32,899 nt of DNA from an uncultured Puniceicoccaceae bacterium. GTDB taxonomy: Bacteria; Verrucomicrobiota; Verrucomicrobiia; Opitutales; Coraliomargaritaceae. The notes beneath the pieces are model-generated. The model was not told where the DNA came from and made no database searches. It saw only the letters and a list, made by a program, of their open reading frames with translations. The stretch spans positions 1 through 32,899 of the forward strand of contig CAJWEH010000005.1 in assembly GCA_913031135.1 (NCBI GenBank), written 5' to 3'. The position numbers and the translations under genes are program-made. This document shows positions 24,836-32,899 of the stretch, one piece after another; positions within the stretch are counted from its first letter, which is position 1; each line of letters starts with the position of its first letter.

Positions 24836-25798
24836 ATGGCAGAATTAATAGATACACTCCCCGGGATCGATTTGCCAGTTGGTGATGTTTCTAGAGAATT
24901 GTCAAAAATGTGGGATGGACATGCGGAAAATGCACTAACAGAGTTTCGTGCCTCTCAAATGAATTTAATACTACATTTTGGTCGTAAGGTTGACTTTGAA
25001 GATGCAAAAGAGCGTTTTGAAGTAGCTGTCCGTTTTGCTCAAAGGTACCCAAGTCGTATCATAGTCTTGTGTCCATTTATTGAAGAAGGGCAGGCGATGA
25101 GGGCAAAATTGTATAGCCAATGTTTCATAGGAGATTCCCACCGAGAAATGTGTTGTTGTGAGGCTTTGATGCTTGGTTTTACAAGTGAAGATAATGGCTA
25201 TTTATTTAATCAAGTATCAGTCTGGTTAGAGTCTGATTTGCCGACATACCATTGGTTTTCCGAGGTTCATTCCAATCGTATAGAAAAATATTTTCACAAT
25301 TTACTCCTTAAGGTCAATCGTATCGCTTATGATAGCAATATAGAGTCTGAGGATTATCGTAATTTGAATTGGCCCCAGCCGGAAAAGGTCGTTGATTTAG
25401 CACGTGCTCGTTTGCTACCGATTCGTCAAGCCATTGGTCAATATTTGAGTGGCTTTGATATGCGTTTGCTGAAATCAGATTTGGTCTCTATAGAAGTGCA
25501 GCACATTTCTAATCGTCAAGGTGAAGCCAAGCATTTAATGGATTGGCTTGTGAGCTGCCTTGGAATTTCTGATAGCTCCAAAGTGGAACGAGCCATAAAA
25601 AAACTCACCTCAACGAGCGAACACCCTTTTAGGTTTGAGTTAAAATACGCAGATGGTCGATTTCTTAAGTGGGAGTCTTCATCGGTGACTCGCATCAGCC
25701 AAATACGCCATACATTATTTGGATCTGAAAAACAGGTTGCAATAAGGATTAAACCATTGGCCCCCGAGCAAGAACTGTCAGAGGTCTTTTATTTTTAA
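24836..25798 (+). CDS. opcA: OpcA, glucose-6-phosphate dehydrogenase assembly protein
   Basis: OpcA is an accessory protein that binds and activates G6PDH; in cyanobacteria it mediates redox control of the enzyme and in actinobacteria it is required for activity. This 320-residue protein shows the family layout: an N-terminal segment rich in hydrophobic and charged residues with MNLILHFGRKVDF near 42, PSRIIVLCPFIEEG near 73 and SVWLESDLPTYHWFSE near 128, then a C-terminal domain with HLMDWLVSCLG near 235. It lies 9 bases after zwf, the usual context. There is no Shine-Dalgarno sequence. Its stop overlaps the stop of the opposing peroxiredoxin gene by 4 bases. Confidence 0.9.
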   Translation: MAELIDTLPGIDLPVGDVSRELSKMWDGHAENALTEFRASQMNLILHFGRKVDFEDAKERFEVAVRFAQRYPSRIIVLCPFIEEGQAMRAKLYSQCFIGDSHREMCCCEALMLGFTSEDNGYLFNQVSVWLESDLPTYHWFSEVHSNRIEKYFHNLLLKVNRIAYDSNIESEDYRNLNWPQPEKVVDLARARLLPIRQAIGQYLSGFDMRLLKSDLVSIEVQHISNRQGEAKHLMDWLVSCLGISDSSKVERAIKKLTSTSEHPFRFELKYADGRFLKWESSSVTRISQIRHTLFGSEKQVAIRIKPLAPEQELSEVFYF

Positions 25799-26304
25799 TC
25801 GTCATAAATGCCTAAATCAGCTAAGGCTTTCAACACATCGTCTGTTTGTTTTGCCGTGGAAGCTTGAGTATCTTTCCATACCAGTTTCCCCTTTTTAAAT
25901 AAATAGGCTTGGCGACTCCATTTATTTTTTCCGAAAGCTTTTGAAATCGCACCATTTGAATCAGAAAGTAACCGAAAGGGCAGATTGTATTTTTCCTTAA
26001 ATGAGTTTTGGGATTCTACTTTATCTGAGGAGACGCCTAATATGGTCACTCCTAGGCTTTCTAAAATACTATATCCATCTCTTAAGCTACAGACCTGATG
26101 GGTACAACCGGGAGTGTGTGCTTTGGGATAAAAAAAGACGAGAGCGAGTTCTTTAAATAGCTCAACCGAAAGGTCTACGGTAAGGCCATCTTGGTCTTGT
26201 GCGGTGAGTTGCGGAGCAGATTCGCCAATTTCCAAACTATTGCTTTTTGATGATGTGAACATGAAAAATAAACTAGAGATTAAAAAAACGATAATAAGTT
26301 TCAC
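25795..26304 (-). CDS. bcp: Exported PrxQ/Bcp-type peroxiredoxin
   Basis: This thiol peroxidase reduces peroxides using the peroxidatic cysteine in HTPGCTHQVC and a resolving cysteine five residues later, the arrangement of atypical two-cysteine PrxQ. The preceding FFYPKA and following GVSSDKVESQNSFKEKYNLPF segments match the family. I start it at the GTG at 26304, giving 169 residues, because MKLIIVFLISSLFFMF then forms a signal peptide or anchor; an in-frame TTG at 26340 would put a polar extension in front. Most PrxQ proteins are cytosolic, so an exported one is less common. It follows pyruvate kinase by 41 bases in the same minus-strand unit. Confidence 0.85.
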   Translation of the reverse strand: MKLIIVFLISSLFFMFTSSKSNSLEIGESAPQLTAQDQDGLTVDLSVELFKELALVFFYPKAHTPGCTHQVCSLRDGYSILESLGVTILGVSSDKVESQNSFKEKYNLPFRLLSDSNGAISKAFGKNKWSRQAYLFKKGKLVWKDTQASTAKQTDDVLKALADLGIYDD

Positions 26305-26345
26305 ATCATTGCATCGCAATGGATGCCTATAACTTACCAAATAAT

Positions 26346-27773
26346 TTAAATTTCTCTAATTTGTGTGGTATCAATCAGTTCATTACCTGCATACATTTTT
26401 GTGACTACGACGATTGGGTCGCCATCAGTCGACCACTTGCGATCTTTTAACATTTTGAATGCATGCTGAATGGTTTCCTCGTGATCACTCACAAAATTCA
26501 TATAGAATGGTTCAATTCCTCTGAGGAGCAACAATTGCTTGAAAAGCATTTCATTGTCTGTGAATGCATAGATTGGAATTTGTGGCCTAAGGGAGGCTAA
26601 TTTTTGGGGGAAGAGTCCTTTTCTTGTAAAGACCACGATAGCCGCATCAAGCTCAATAGCTAATTGTGCCGCAGAGCGTAACATTTTTGACTTTGGAAGT
26701 CGGAGCGTGATATCTTTTCTAAGTGCAGGCGCCTTTTGTTTTTCTTCAATCTCAATTTTTGAAGCGATGCGGTTCATCGTATGCACGCACTCGACCGGGT
26801 ATTTCCCTATGGTTGTTTCCCCTGACAGCATGATACAGTCTGCCTGTTCTCGAACCGCATTAGCTACATCGGTGATTTCAGCTCTAGTTGGCATAGGTGC
26901 ACTGATCATCGATTCAAGCATCTGAGTTGCAACAATGACAGGCTTTGTTTCTTCGATGCATTTTTCAATCGCTCTAGATTGAATCGTAGGCAGTTCTTCA
27001 AATGAACATTCAACGCCAAGATCTCCACGTGCAACCATAAGCCCGTCTGCAGCAATGATGATTTCATCTAAGTTGCTGATCGCTTGTTGATCTTCAATTT
27101 TTGCGATAACTTTGGCTTCGGAATCTTTTTGGCTGATGTAATCTTTCAGCATCTTGATATCCTTGGGTTCTCTTACAAAAGATAATGCGAAAAATTCAAT
27201 AGCTAACGCAACGCCCGTATCGACATCGCCTTGGTCTTTCTTCGTCAATGAGGGTAATTTTACTCGAACACCCGGAAGGTTAATATGTCTACGATTTCCG
27301 AGGGGACCTGGTACTTGAACCTTACATTTTACGTCTGTACCATCAATGCTCAAAACTTCTAGTCGGATCAATCCACTGTCAACAAGGACGGTATTGCCCA
27401 CAGCGATATCTCTATAAAAATCGGGATAATTAACATCGACTCGTCTATATCCGTCCTTTGTTTTTCCTCCAAGTCCAAGGCCATAAGTAAAATAGAAGAT
27501 TTCGTCTTTTTCTAATTGAAAGGTTTCGGAAACATCTCCTGTTCGGACCTCTGGCCCTTTAATGTCCATCATAATCGCAATATGGCGCCCCACTTTTTTA
27601 CAAACAGAACGAACACGGTTTACAATTTCAGTTGTCCACTTGTGGTCAGCGTGAGCCATATTAATACGGCATATATCTACCCCTTCTTTGATTAACGCTT
27701 CAATTTGTTCTTCAGAGTCCGTTGCTGGTCCAATTGTGAAGATGATTTTAGTTTTTTGTGTCGATTTATTCAT
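26346..27773 (-). CDS. pyk: Pyruvate kinase
   Basis: Pyk converts PEP and ADP to pyruvate and ATP, the last glycolytic step. The 475-residue protein has [12 protein letters not shown] near the start, RINMAHAD near 35 (alanine replaces the serine of the usual NFSHG), [13 protein letters not shown] near 66, [16 protein letters not shown] near 223 with the catalytic lysine, VARGDLGVE near 246 and ATQMLESM near 282 with [14 protein letters not shown]. The C-terminal regulatory domain is present, and no PEP-utiliser domain is appended. An AAGGGG sequence 6 bases before the ATG may serve as ribosome-binding site. It follows the metallo-hydrolase gene by 12 bases and precedes the peroxiredoxin gene. 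Confidence 0.96.
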   Translation of the reverse strand: MNKSTQKTKIIFTIGPATDSEEQIEALIKEGVDICRINMAHADHKWTTEIVNRVRSVCKKVGRHIAIMMDIKGPEVRTGDVSETFQLEKDEIFYFTYGLGLGGKTKDGYRRVDVNYPDFYRDIAVGNTVLVDSGLIRLEVLSIDGTDVKCKVQVPGPLGNRRHINLPGVRVKLPSLTKKDQGDVDTGVALAIEFFALSFVREPKDIKMLKDYISQKDSEAKVIAKIEDQQAISNLDEIIIAADGLMVARGDLGVECSFEELPTIQSRAIEKCIEETKPVIVATQMLESMISAPMPTRAEITDVANAVREQADCIMLSGETTIGKYPVECVHTMNRIASKIEIEEKQKAPALRKDITLRLPKSKMLRSAAQLAIELDAAIVVFTRKGLFPQKLASLRPQIPIYAFTDNEMLFKQLLLLRGIEPFYMNFVSDHEETIQHAFKMLKDRKWSTDGDPIVVVTKMYAGNELIDTTQIREI

Positions 27774-27785
27774 AGAGTACCCCTT

Positions 27786-28595
27786 TTAATTTTTGCTAGT
27801 TAAAGTTAATTCTATTTCGGGGTCAATAACGTGTATGTCTAGAAAAGAATATCTTTTTTTGAGTTGATGCACATAGTTTTGTACATGTTCAACAGAATTA
27901 CAGTCTTTGCTGAGGTGAGCTAAGAAGAGAGTTTTGATTTTCGATGTCTTGAGTGTCTGATTGAGAAACTCAAAGGTCACCTTATTGGATAAGTGTCCAT
28001 GTCGTCCTTTAATTCGTTGTTTGATCGACCAAGGTCTTTTTTCATCCTTGTTGAGTAGTTCGTCATCAAAATTTGATTCTAAAACAAGCGTGTCCACCTT
28101 CATTATATTTTGTTTTACATGTTCCGGGATATAGCCGAGGTCGGTCACCCAAGCTAAACTACCTCCTTTTAAGAACAGATCTGTTTCATCCGAACCCCAA
28201 TGAAAGTTAAAGCCGACTGGGTCATAGGCATCGTGCGGAAGTGAGTAGGATCGAACAGTAAGATCTCTGAATTGAAATTCAGTTCCCGTTTGAAATAGTT
28301 TCCAATGAACGGGTTTATTGAGCTTAGTTTGTACGGCATCAGCAGTGTCTGGATTCGCATATATGGGCAAGTCTTTCCGCTGGCTTAATCCACGAATTCC
28401 AACCGAATGGTCACTGTGTTCGTGTGTTAAAAAAACGGCATCTAGTGTTTGAATCGATTCCCCGATAGCTTCTAGCTTTTCTTGAATTTTTTTCCCAGAA
28501 AACCCTGCATCAATTAAAATTTTGCTATAGCCCGTGTTTAAAAAGGCAGCATTTCCATTACTGCTTGAGCCTAATATTTTAAAAGACGATTCCAC
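27786..28595 (-). CDS. WalJ/YycJ-like MBL-fold metallo-hydrolase
   Basis: This 269-residue metallo-beta-lactamase-fold protein follows the YycJ (WalJ) pattern, with [15 protein letters not shown] at the N terminus and [13 protein letters not shown] near 25. The metal motif is [11 protein letters not shown] near 57, and a conserved [13 protein letters not shown] and LVLESNFD lie near 150-175, with GRHGHLSN near 193. YycJ proteins are probable nucleases, some with 5'-exonuclease activity, but the role here is not settled. It starts with GTG at 28595, and no other start lies before the conserved N terminus. It is the first gene of the unit with pyk and the peroxiredoxin, 12 bases before pyk, and is divergent from folE2. 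Confidence 0.88.
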   Translation of the reverse strand: MESSFKILGSSSNGNAAFLNTGYSKILIDAGFSGKKIQEKLEAIGESIQTLDAVFLTHEHSDHSVGIRGLSQRKDLPIYANPDTADAVQTKLNKPVHWKLFQTGTEFQFRDLTVRSYSLPHDAYDPVGFNFHWGSDETDLFLKGGSLAWVTDLGYIPEHVKQNIMKVDTLVLESNFDDELLNKDEKRPWSIKQRIKGRHGHLSNKVTFEFLNQTLKTSKIKTLFLAHLSKDCNSVEHVQNYVHQLKKRYSFLDIHVIDPEIELTLTSKN

Positions 28596-28682
28596 TGAAA
28601 TTTTAGATTAATTTTAAGAGTGCTTAGTATAAAGCGATTTACAGCCTTGCGTTATTGCTTCTTTTTTTGTTGATTTGTATGT

Positions 28683-28712
28683 TTGCTTTGTATTTGTAAG
28701 CAATTTTATATT
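28683..28712 (+). promoter_or_regulatory. Candidate promoter of folE2
   Basis: TTGCTT (28683-28688), an 18-base spacer and TATATT (28707-28712), 17 bases before the ATG at 28730. No Zur-like palindrome was recognised nearby although many folE2 genes are Zur-controlled. Confidence 0.4.
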
Positions 28713-28729
28713 CAGTCGATTGAAAAACT

Positions 28730-29716
28730 ATGGCAAGTTCTAATGACAAAGGGATGCACCTTCCTGCGAGCGATTTATCTAGCGATAAAAAGTTGATTCG
28801 AAAATACGATTCTTCTTTTGTCGTGACTGATGCGTATCGCGCGGAGTTACCGGATATGCAAAATGCGAATGCTCAGCATATTACTGGCTCCAATGTACCT
28901 ATTTTAAAGGTGGGAATTTCCAATTTTAAGCTTCCTTTAAGCTACATTACAGAGGATTCCGATACAGTAAAAATCGAAACGGCTGTTACGGGTACAGTTT
29001 CTTTAGATAAAGATCAAAAAGGCATTAATATGTCCCGAATTATGCGCTGTTTCTATCAATTTCAAGATCGAGCGTTCACTTTAGATTTATTGAAAGAAAT
29101 TCTTTTTGATTACAAGAATACTCTAAATACTAAGCGTTCCCAAATTCGCTTAGATTTTAATTATCCAATTCGGCAAAATAGCTTAAGAAGTGATCTTTCA
29201 GGTTGGCAGTACTACAAGGTGGCTTATGAGGGTTTATTAGACGATCGAGACCAATTTAAAAAATTTATTCATTTTGAATTTGTGTATTCGTCGGCATGTC
29301 CGTGTTCTTCAGACTTAGCTGAGCACGCTCGTGAAACGAGGCAGGTGTATTCAATCCCGCATTCTCAGAGAAGTACGGCTCGAATCAGCTTGGAGATAGC
29401 TTCGGATGCTAATTTATTTATAGAACAAGTGCATGCAATGGCTTTAGAAGCGCTTAAGACGGAAACACAGGTGATGGTGAAACGAGAAGATGAGCAGGCG
29501 TTTGCTGAATTAAACGGCGCTTATCCTAAATTCGTTGAGGATGCGGCTCGCTTATTATTTGCTGAATTGGATAAAAATCAATCCGTTGTGGATTTTCAAG
29601 TATCCTGCGCTCATTTGGAATCACTGCATTCCCACGATGCTGTGGCAGTTATTCAAAAGGGTGTTCCTGGTGGATTCTCGGGTGCTATTGATGATTTCAC
29701 TTCTTTGATCAAATAA
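28730..29716 (+). CDS. folE2: GTP cyclohydrolase I type 2 (FolE2)
   Basis: FolE2 (GCYH-IB) converts GTP to dihydroneopterin triphosphate, the first step of tetrahydrofolate synthesis, and can work without zinc. The 328-residue protein has the family core: [15 protein letters not shown] near 62, [17 protein letters not shown] near 88, the catalytic cysteine block SACPCSSDL (188-196), [13 protein letters not shown] near 215, and [15 protein letters not shown] near 297. The start is the ATG at 28730 without a Shine-Dalgarno sequence. A Nudix hydrolase gene follows 71 bases downstream and could act on the product. No type IA FolE is in the window. Confidence 0.95.
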   Translation: MASSNDKGMHLPASDLSSDKKLIRKYDSSFVVTDAYRAELPDMQNANAQHITGSNVPILKVGISNFKLPLSYITEDSDTVKIETAVTGTVSLDKDQKGINMSRIMRCFYQFQDRAFTLDLLKEILFDYKNTLNTKRSQIRLDFNYPIRQNSLRSDLSGWQYYKVAYEGLLDDRDQFKKFIHFEFVYSSACPCSSDLAEHARETRQVYSIPHSQRSTARISLEIASDANLFIEQVHAMALEALKTETQVMVKREDEQAFAELNGAYPKFVEDAARLLFAELDKNQSVVDFQVSCAHLESLHSHDAVAVIQKGVPGGFSGAIDDFTSLIK

Positions 29717-29751
29717 TTAAAAAAATAGTAAGTTTAAAGAATTTAGGGCTA

Positions 29752-29780
29752 TTACTTTTTCTATTATTAGTAAATATACC
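29752..29780 (+). promoter_or_regulatory. Candidate promoter of the Nudix gene
   Basis: TTACTT (29752-29757), a 17-base spacer and TATACC (29775-29780). The -10 ends 7 bases before the ATG at 29788, so transcription would begin at or beside the start codon. Confidence 0.45.
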
Positions 29781-29787
29781 CTACTTC

Positions 29788-30312
29788 ATGAACCCTCAAA
29801 GTCCAACGATAGAGCAATTTGATATTGTTGATGGTTTCGACCGTGTTATTGGCCGTGCTTCGCGTGAGCAGATTCATAAAAAAAAGCTTTTTCACCGTGC
29901 AGTCCATATTTTTGTCTTTAATAGTGATGGTGCGGTATTTCTACAGAAGCGCTCTATGAATAAAGATACTGCTCCTGGCAAATGGGTCAGTTCTTGTTCT
30001 GGCCATGTGGACTCTGGTGAGTATTACTATGACGCTGCCTTACGAGAGCTCGGGGAAGAAATTGGCTTATATGATCCGAAAGAGTTTAGTTTATTATTTA
30101 TTGATCGACCACGCCCTGAAACAGGCTACGAGCATGTTCACGTTTTCCAATGTTATGCCGAAGGGCCCTTTCGACTCAATAAATCAGAAGTTTCTGAAGG
30201 AAAGTGGGTCATGCCTGATAGAGTCAACGAGTGGGTTGACTCTAGCCCTAGAGATTTTGCTTGGTCTTTTGTTTATTTATGGAAGCGTTTTTTAAAGATG
30301 AATTCCAAATAG
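29788..30312 (+). CDS. Nudix hydrolase, isopentenyl-diphosphate-isomerase-like subgroup
   Basis: This 174-residue protein carries a perfect Nudix box GHVDSGEYYYDAALRELGEE (residues 72-91, GX5EX7REUXEE), which binds the metal used to cleave nucleoside or other diphosphates. The N-terminal FDIVDGFDRVIGRASRE and LFHRAVHIFVFNSDG segments match the group related to type I IDI and YfcD. The conserved cysteine-histidine surroundings of true isomerases are only partly kept (SSCSGHV), so I prefer a hydrolase. It lies 71 bases after folE2, which raises the possibility that it removes PPi from dihydroneopterin triphosphate, but its own promoter-like sequence weakens the operon argument. The substrate is unknown. 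Confidence 0.85.
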   Translation: MNPQSPTIEQFDIVDGFDRVIGRASREQIHKKKLFHRAVHIFVFNSDGAVFLQKRSMNKDTAPGKWVSSCSGHVDSGEYYYDAALRELGEEIGLYDPKEFSLLFIDRPRPETGYEHVHVFQCYAEGPFRLNKSEVSEGKWVMPDRVNEWVDSSPRDFAWSFVYLWKRFLKMNSK

Positions 30313-30363
30313 GGCGTTGAAATTCTTGCTATTAGGCAGAGCTTCTGTCTTTTTATTTGCATA

Positions 30364-31776
30364 GTGAGTGCTAAACATACAAATGCTTATTCTGTTTTGA
30401 TCATCGATGATGAAGATGCCTTGCGTTATTCAATCAAGCGAGCATTATCACAACGAGCATTTACCATTTATGAGGCGGATAGTGGAGAAGCGGGTATCGA
30501 AGTCGCTAAGAAGCAAAAAATGGATATTATCCTTTTAGACAATCGAATGAAAGGGATGAATGGTATCGAAGCGCTTCAACATTTAAGGGGGATTTGTCCA
30601 GATGCTAAGATCATCGTAATGACTGCTTTTAGCACGACCCAAACAACCATTGAAGCAATGAAATTTGGGGCATTTGATTATGTTATGAAGCCCTTCGATT
30701 TGCCTAAAATTTTAAGCTTAGTTGATTCGGCAGTGGATGTTATTTCTGCAACAAACAAAAACAAAGAGCAATCGAGCATAGAGGATATTAATTTAGAGGA
30801 AGATATCAAAGCTGGGATTATAGGAAATTCACTTTCTATGCAGACGGTTTATAAGCGAATTGGTCAAGTGTCCTCAAGTGATGTCACGGTTTTGATCACA
30901 GGCGAGAGTGGCACTGGTAAAGAACTCATAGCTAGAGCCGTTCATAAAAACAGCCTAAGAAATAATAAACCTTTTATAGCCGTCAATTGTTCTGCAATTC
31001 CAGAAAACTTGATTGAAAGCGAACTGTTCGGTCACGAAAAAGGTGCTTTCACTGGAGCGAATCAACAGCGGATAGGGTATTTTGAACAATGCGATTCAGG
31101 AACGATCTTCCTTGATGAAATTGGTGATATGCCTCTAGCGGCACAAACAAAAATTCTTCGCGCACTTCAAGAGGGTGAAATATTGAGAGTTGGGGGTAGT
31201 GATGTCATTAAAGTAGATGTGCGGATCATTGCGGCTACCAATAAATCGATTGAATCAATGGTGAAAGAAGGCACTTTCCGAGAAGATTTATATTATCGTT
31301 TAAATGTGGTTCGAATTGAATTACCACCGCTGAGAGAGCGAAAAGAAGACATTCCGCTATTGATTAATTTTCTTCTTAAAAAAGTGTCCAAAAATAATCA
31401 AGGCGTTGCGGAAGTCGTCGCTTCAGATGCCATGGCTGCTCTGACAGAATACGAATGGCCAGGGAATGTTCGTGAGCTTGAAAATGTTATGCATCGCAGC
31501 GCTGTATTATCTCAGGGCGATTCTATTTTATTAAAAGACCTTCCATCTGAAATCACAACACTAGGACCTTCTGAGTTAAGCGAATCCAATCTTTTTGAAA
31601 AAGTTTATACGAATTTAGACCCAAGTGCTGGGGACCTTCTTAAGCGGGTTGAGGTGGAACTCATTCGTATCGCTATAAAGCATTCAAATGAAGACCTTTC
31701 AAAAGCAGCTAAGGTTCTTGGAATCACAAATGCTGCGCTAAAAAAGAAATTATCGGCTTTAGAGTCAGAAAAATAG
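30364..31776 (+). CDS. NtrC-family sigma-54-dependent response regulator
   Basis: This 470-residue activator has three domains. The receiver (about 10-125) has acidic residues DDED, the phosphoacceptor Asp59 in [11 protein letters not shown], and MTAF and KPFD. The AAA+ domain (about 150-390) has Walker A GESGTGKE (180-187), the sigma-54-contacting GAFTGA loop (227-232) and Walker [10 protein letters not shown] (247-255). A C-terminal Fis-type helix-turn-helix includes [19 protein letters not shown]. It uses a GTG start at 30364, since no ATG lies before the receiver. It should drive sigma-54 promoters after phosphorylation. No sensor kinase is encoded nearby, and I saw no TGGCAC-N5-TTGC promoter between genes, so its targets are elsewhere. 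Confidence 0.93.
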   Translation: MSAKHTNAYSVLIIDDEDALRYSIKRALSQRAFTIYEADSGEAGIEVAKKQKMDIILLDNRMKGMNGIEALQHLRGICPDAKIIVMTAFSTTQTTIEAMKFGAFDYVMKPFDLPKILSLVDSAVDVISATNKNKEQSSIEDINLEEDIKAGIIGNSLSMQTVYKRIGQVSSSDVTVLITGESGTGKELIARAVHKNSLRNNKPFIAVNCSAIPENLIESELFGHEKGAFTGANQQRIGYFEQCDSGTIFLDEIGDMPLAAQTKILRALQEGEILRVGGSDVIKVDVRIIAATNKSIESMVKEGTFREDLYYRLNVVRIELPPLRERKEDIPLLINFLLKKVSKNNQGVAEVVASDAMAALTEYEWPGNVRELENVMHRSAVLSQGDSILLKDLPSEITTLGPSELSESNLFEKVYTNLDPSAGDLLKRVEVELIRIAIKHSNEDLSKAAKVLGITNAALKKKLSALESEK

Positions 31777-31784
31777 CGATAGGA

Positions 31785-32483
31785 TCAGAGATTTTTATCG
31801 ATCGATTGGCTATTAAATAAATACAAGCGTTCAATTATTTCTGCACCATTTAAACTACTTGCTTTAATCGTAATATTTGAGCTAAAAGGACGCTTATTGT
31901 TCAATGGTTTAATATGTAATTCGTAGTAATAAGGATCTAGCTCAGAGGCTAGTAATAAAACATCATATTGCTGTTGATCATATTCAATTGCATCAATTTT
32001 TTTTATAAACCTAGGGTCGATTTTAATGGCACTTTTAACAACAGTGTCCGGGCGGGTAGCATCCCAAGAGTGCATTTTTGGTTGGCATTCAATATATTCT
32101 GGAATTTCAACAATAAAGTTCAATGTACTAATCGATTCTGTCTCTTGAGTGATATATATCTTAATTTTATTATGGTAGATGCCCTCTTTTTTGTCGGCAT
32201 CAAAACGCACATCAATTTGCGCGCGGCTTTGGGGATAAATAACTTTATCCTTTAAAATTGTTTTACAAGCAAAGGAGTTTGATTCTGCTCGATCGATAAT
32301 AATCAAATCATCTCCACTATTATAAACGAAGAAAGAAGCGCTTGCTTCAATGGTTTCTGGCCCTAAAGTGCGAGTGATCTCAGTTTGATCCCATGATAAA
32401 ATTTGAGATCCTAAAGCATTATTAAATCCATATGTCAGTATAGCACTGATTACTAAAATTTTAAAATAATGAAACTGATACAT
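31785..32483 (-). CDS. Exported DUF1573-like protein
   Basis: This 232-residue protein has an N-terminal signal peptide (about residues 1-26, hydrophobic ILVISAIL-like stretch) and then an immunoglobulin-like beta-sandwich segment matching DUF1573: SASFFVYNSGDDLIIIDRAES, a single cysteine in NSFACKT, the turn QSRAQIDVRFDADKKEG and the strand HNKIKIYI. A second, more divergent beta-rich domain follows from about residue 130. The function of DUF1573 proteins is unknown; they resemble ASPM-SPD-2-Hydin-type adhesion modules. Its ATG overlaps the 5' end of yjbQ by 15 bases on the opposite strand, and no later start keeps the signal peptide. It is convergent with the response-regulator gene, 8 bases apart. 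Confidence 0.7.
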   Translation of the reverse strand: MYQFHYFKILVISAILTYGFNNALGSQILSWDQTEITRTLGPETIEASASFFVYNSGDDLIIIDRAESNSFACKTILKDKVIYPQSRAQIDVRFDADKKEGIYHNKIKIYITQETESISTLNFIVEIPEYIECQPKMHSWDATRPDTVVKSAIKIDPRFIKKIDAIEYDQQQYDVLLLASELDPYYYELHIKPLNNKRPFSSNITIKASSLNGAEIIERLYLFNSQSIDKNL

Positions 32484-32888
32484 AACTATTTAACGCTACA
32501 GACAAATCCAAAATCTTTAAATCAAATTACATATTTGGTAGAATCAATTTTAGAACAATCAAATGTTCAAAATGGTCTTATTAATGTATTTTGCAAGCAT
32601 ACGAGTTGTAGTTTAGTTATGATGGAGAATGCTGACCCCTCTGCACAGTTTGATCTAGAGCAGTTTATGGATCGTTTAGTGCCCGAAGGGGATCCTATTT
32701 TTACCCATACCTTTGAGGGGAAAGATGATATGCCCAGTCATATAAAAATGGCTTTAACGAGAACGAGTGAAACGATCCCATTTTCAAATGGACAGCTCCT
32801 GCTTGGGACATGGCAGGGGATTTTTCTCTGGGAACATCGCTCAGTTTCGCACAGTCGAGAGTTGGTCGTTACTATTTATGGGGATTGA
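32469..32888 (+). CDS. yjbQ: YjbQ/UPF0047 family protein
   Basis: This 139-residue protein is a full-length member of the YjbQ (UPF0047) family, with GLINVFCKHTSCSLVMMENADP near 36, EGKDDMPSHIKMALTRTSETIP near 83 and GQLLLGTWQGIFLWEHR near 107. Family members show weak thiamine-phosphate-synthase activity in vitro, but their true role is not settled. The conserved histidines and the GTWQGI motif, which form the putative active site, are all present. It starts at the ATG at 32469, inside the 5' end of the opposite-strand DUF1573-like gene, and ends 11 bases before the window edge. No thiamine genes are nearby. Confidence 0.92.
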   Translation: MKLIHNYLTLQTNPKSLNQITYLVESILEQSNVQNGLINVFCKHTSCSLVMMENADPSAQFDLEQFMDRLVPEGDPIFTHTFEGKDDMPSHIKMALTRTSETIPFSNGQLLLGTWQGIFLWEHRSVSHSRELVVTIYGD

Positions 32889-32899
32889 ATTTTTGAAAT

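Noticed and set aside
28596-28729. Zur operator upstream of folE2
   Set aside because: Zur control is common for folE2, but no convincing AT-rich palindrome of that type is visible here.
1-32899. tRNA, rRNA, CRISPR arrays, insertion sequences, prophage or defence systems
   Set aside because: None was recognised on either strand; gene content and composition appear uniform and chromosomal.

Overview
The window is AT-rich, gene-dense bacterial chromosome with no rRNA, tRNA, phage, insertion sequence or CRISPR array that I can see. A PEP-CTERM sorting-signal protein, a prepilin-like protein, the zwf-opcA pair, a long-form PurM, a pyrophosphate-type phosphofructokinase and an arrangement with cmk next to plsC together suggest a Verrucomicrobiota bacterium, probably Opitutales. 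That placement is an inference from gene content (about 0.6 confidence).

Layout. (1) 111-1096, plus: dimeric dUTPase and a CPBP membrane protease. (2) 1093-8916, minus: a tight seven-gene run tyrA-aroA-cmk-plsC-purM, an orphan periplasmic binding protein and an M3 oligopeptidase. (3) 9028-11089, plus: a membrane-anchored protein of five exact 67-residue repeats ending in a degenerate formylglycine-generating-enzyme domain, then a pseudopilin. (4) 11086-12579, minus: an unusually compact UvrC. (5) 12642-17887, plus: cinA, holA, purB and PPi-dependent phosphofructokinase, closed by a strong terminator lying inside the next gene. (6) 17884-19960, minus: thrH, a Dabb-family protein, pnuC and a nicotinamide riboside kinase. 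(7) 20290-21111, plus: a PEP-CTERM protein whose signal peptide looks broken or misplaced. (8) 21120-22788, minus: an MnmC(o)-like FAD oxidoreductase with no ATG/GTG/TTG start, followed by an MnmM (YtqB)-like methyltransferase. (9) 22830-25798, plus: yraN, zwf, opcA. (10) 25795-28595, minus: WalJ/YycJ-like metallo-hydrolase, pyruvate kinase and an exported PrxQ. (11) 28730-31776, plus: folE2, a Nudix hydrolase and a sigma-54 activator response regulator. (12) 31785-32888: a DUF1573-like exported protein and yjbQ, head to head.

How it fits together. Most genes are housekeeping: aromatic amino acids (tyrA, aroA), nucleotides (cmk, purM, purB, dUTPase), central carbon (pfp, pyk, zwf-opcA), NAD(P) salvage (pnuC, riboside kinase, cinA) and folate entry (folE2, perhaps the Nudix). 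The least ordinary items are the split oxidoreductase/methyltransferase pair that could finish tRNA mnm5U, the repeat plus FGE-like protein with its pseudopilin, and the UvrC lacking the cysteine motif and middle segment.

Genome style. Four of six convergent pairs share a 4-base stop overlap. Most genes have no Shine-Dalgarno sequence, and several have promoter-like hexamers whose -10 ends only 7-11 bases before the start codon, suggesting very short or absent leaders.
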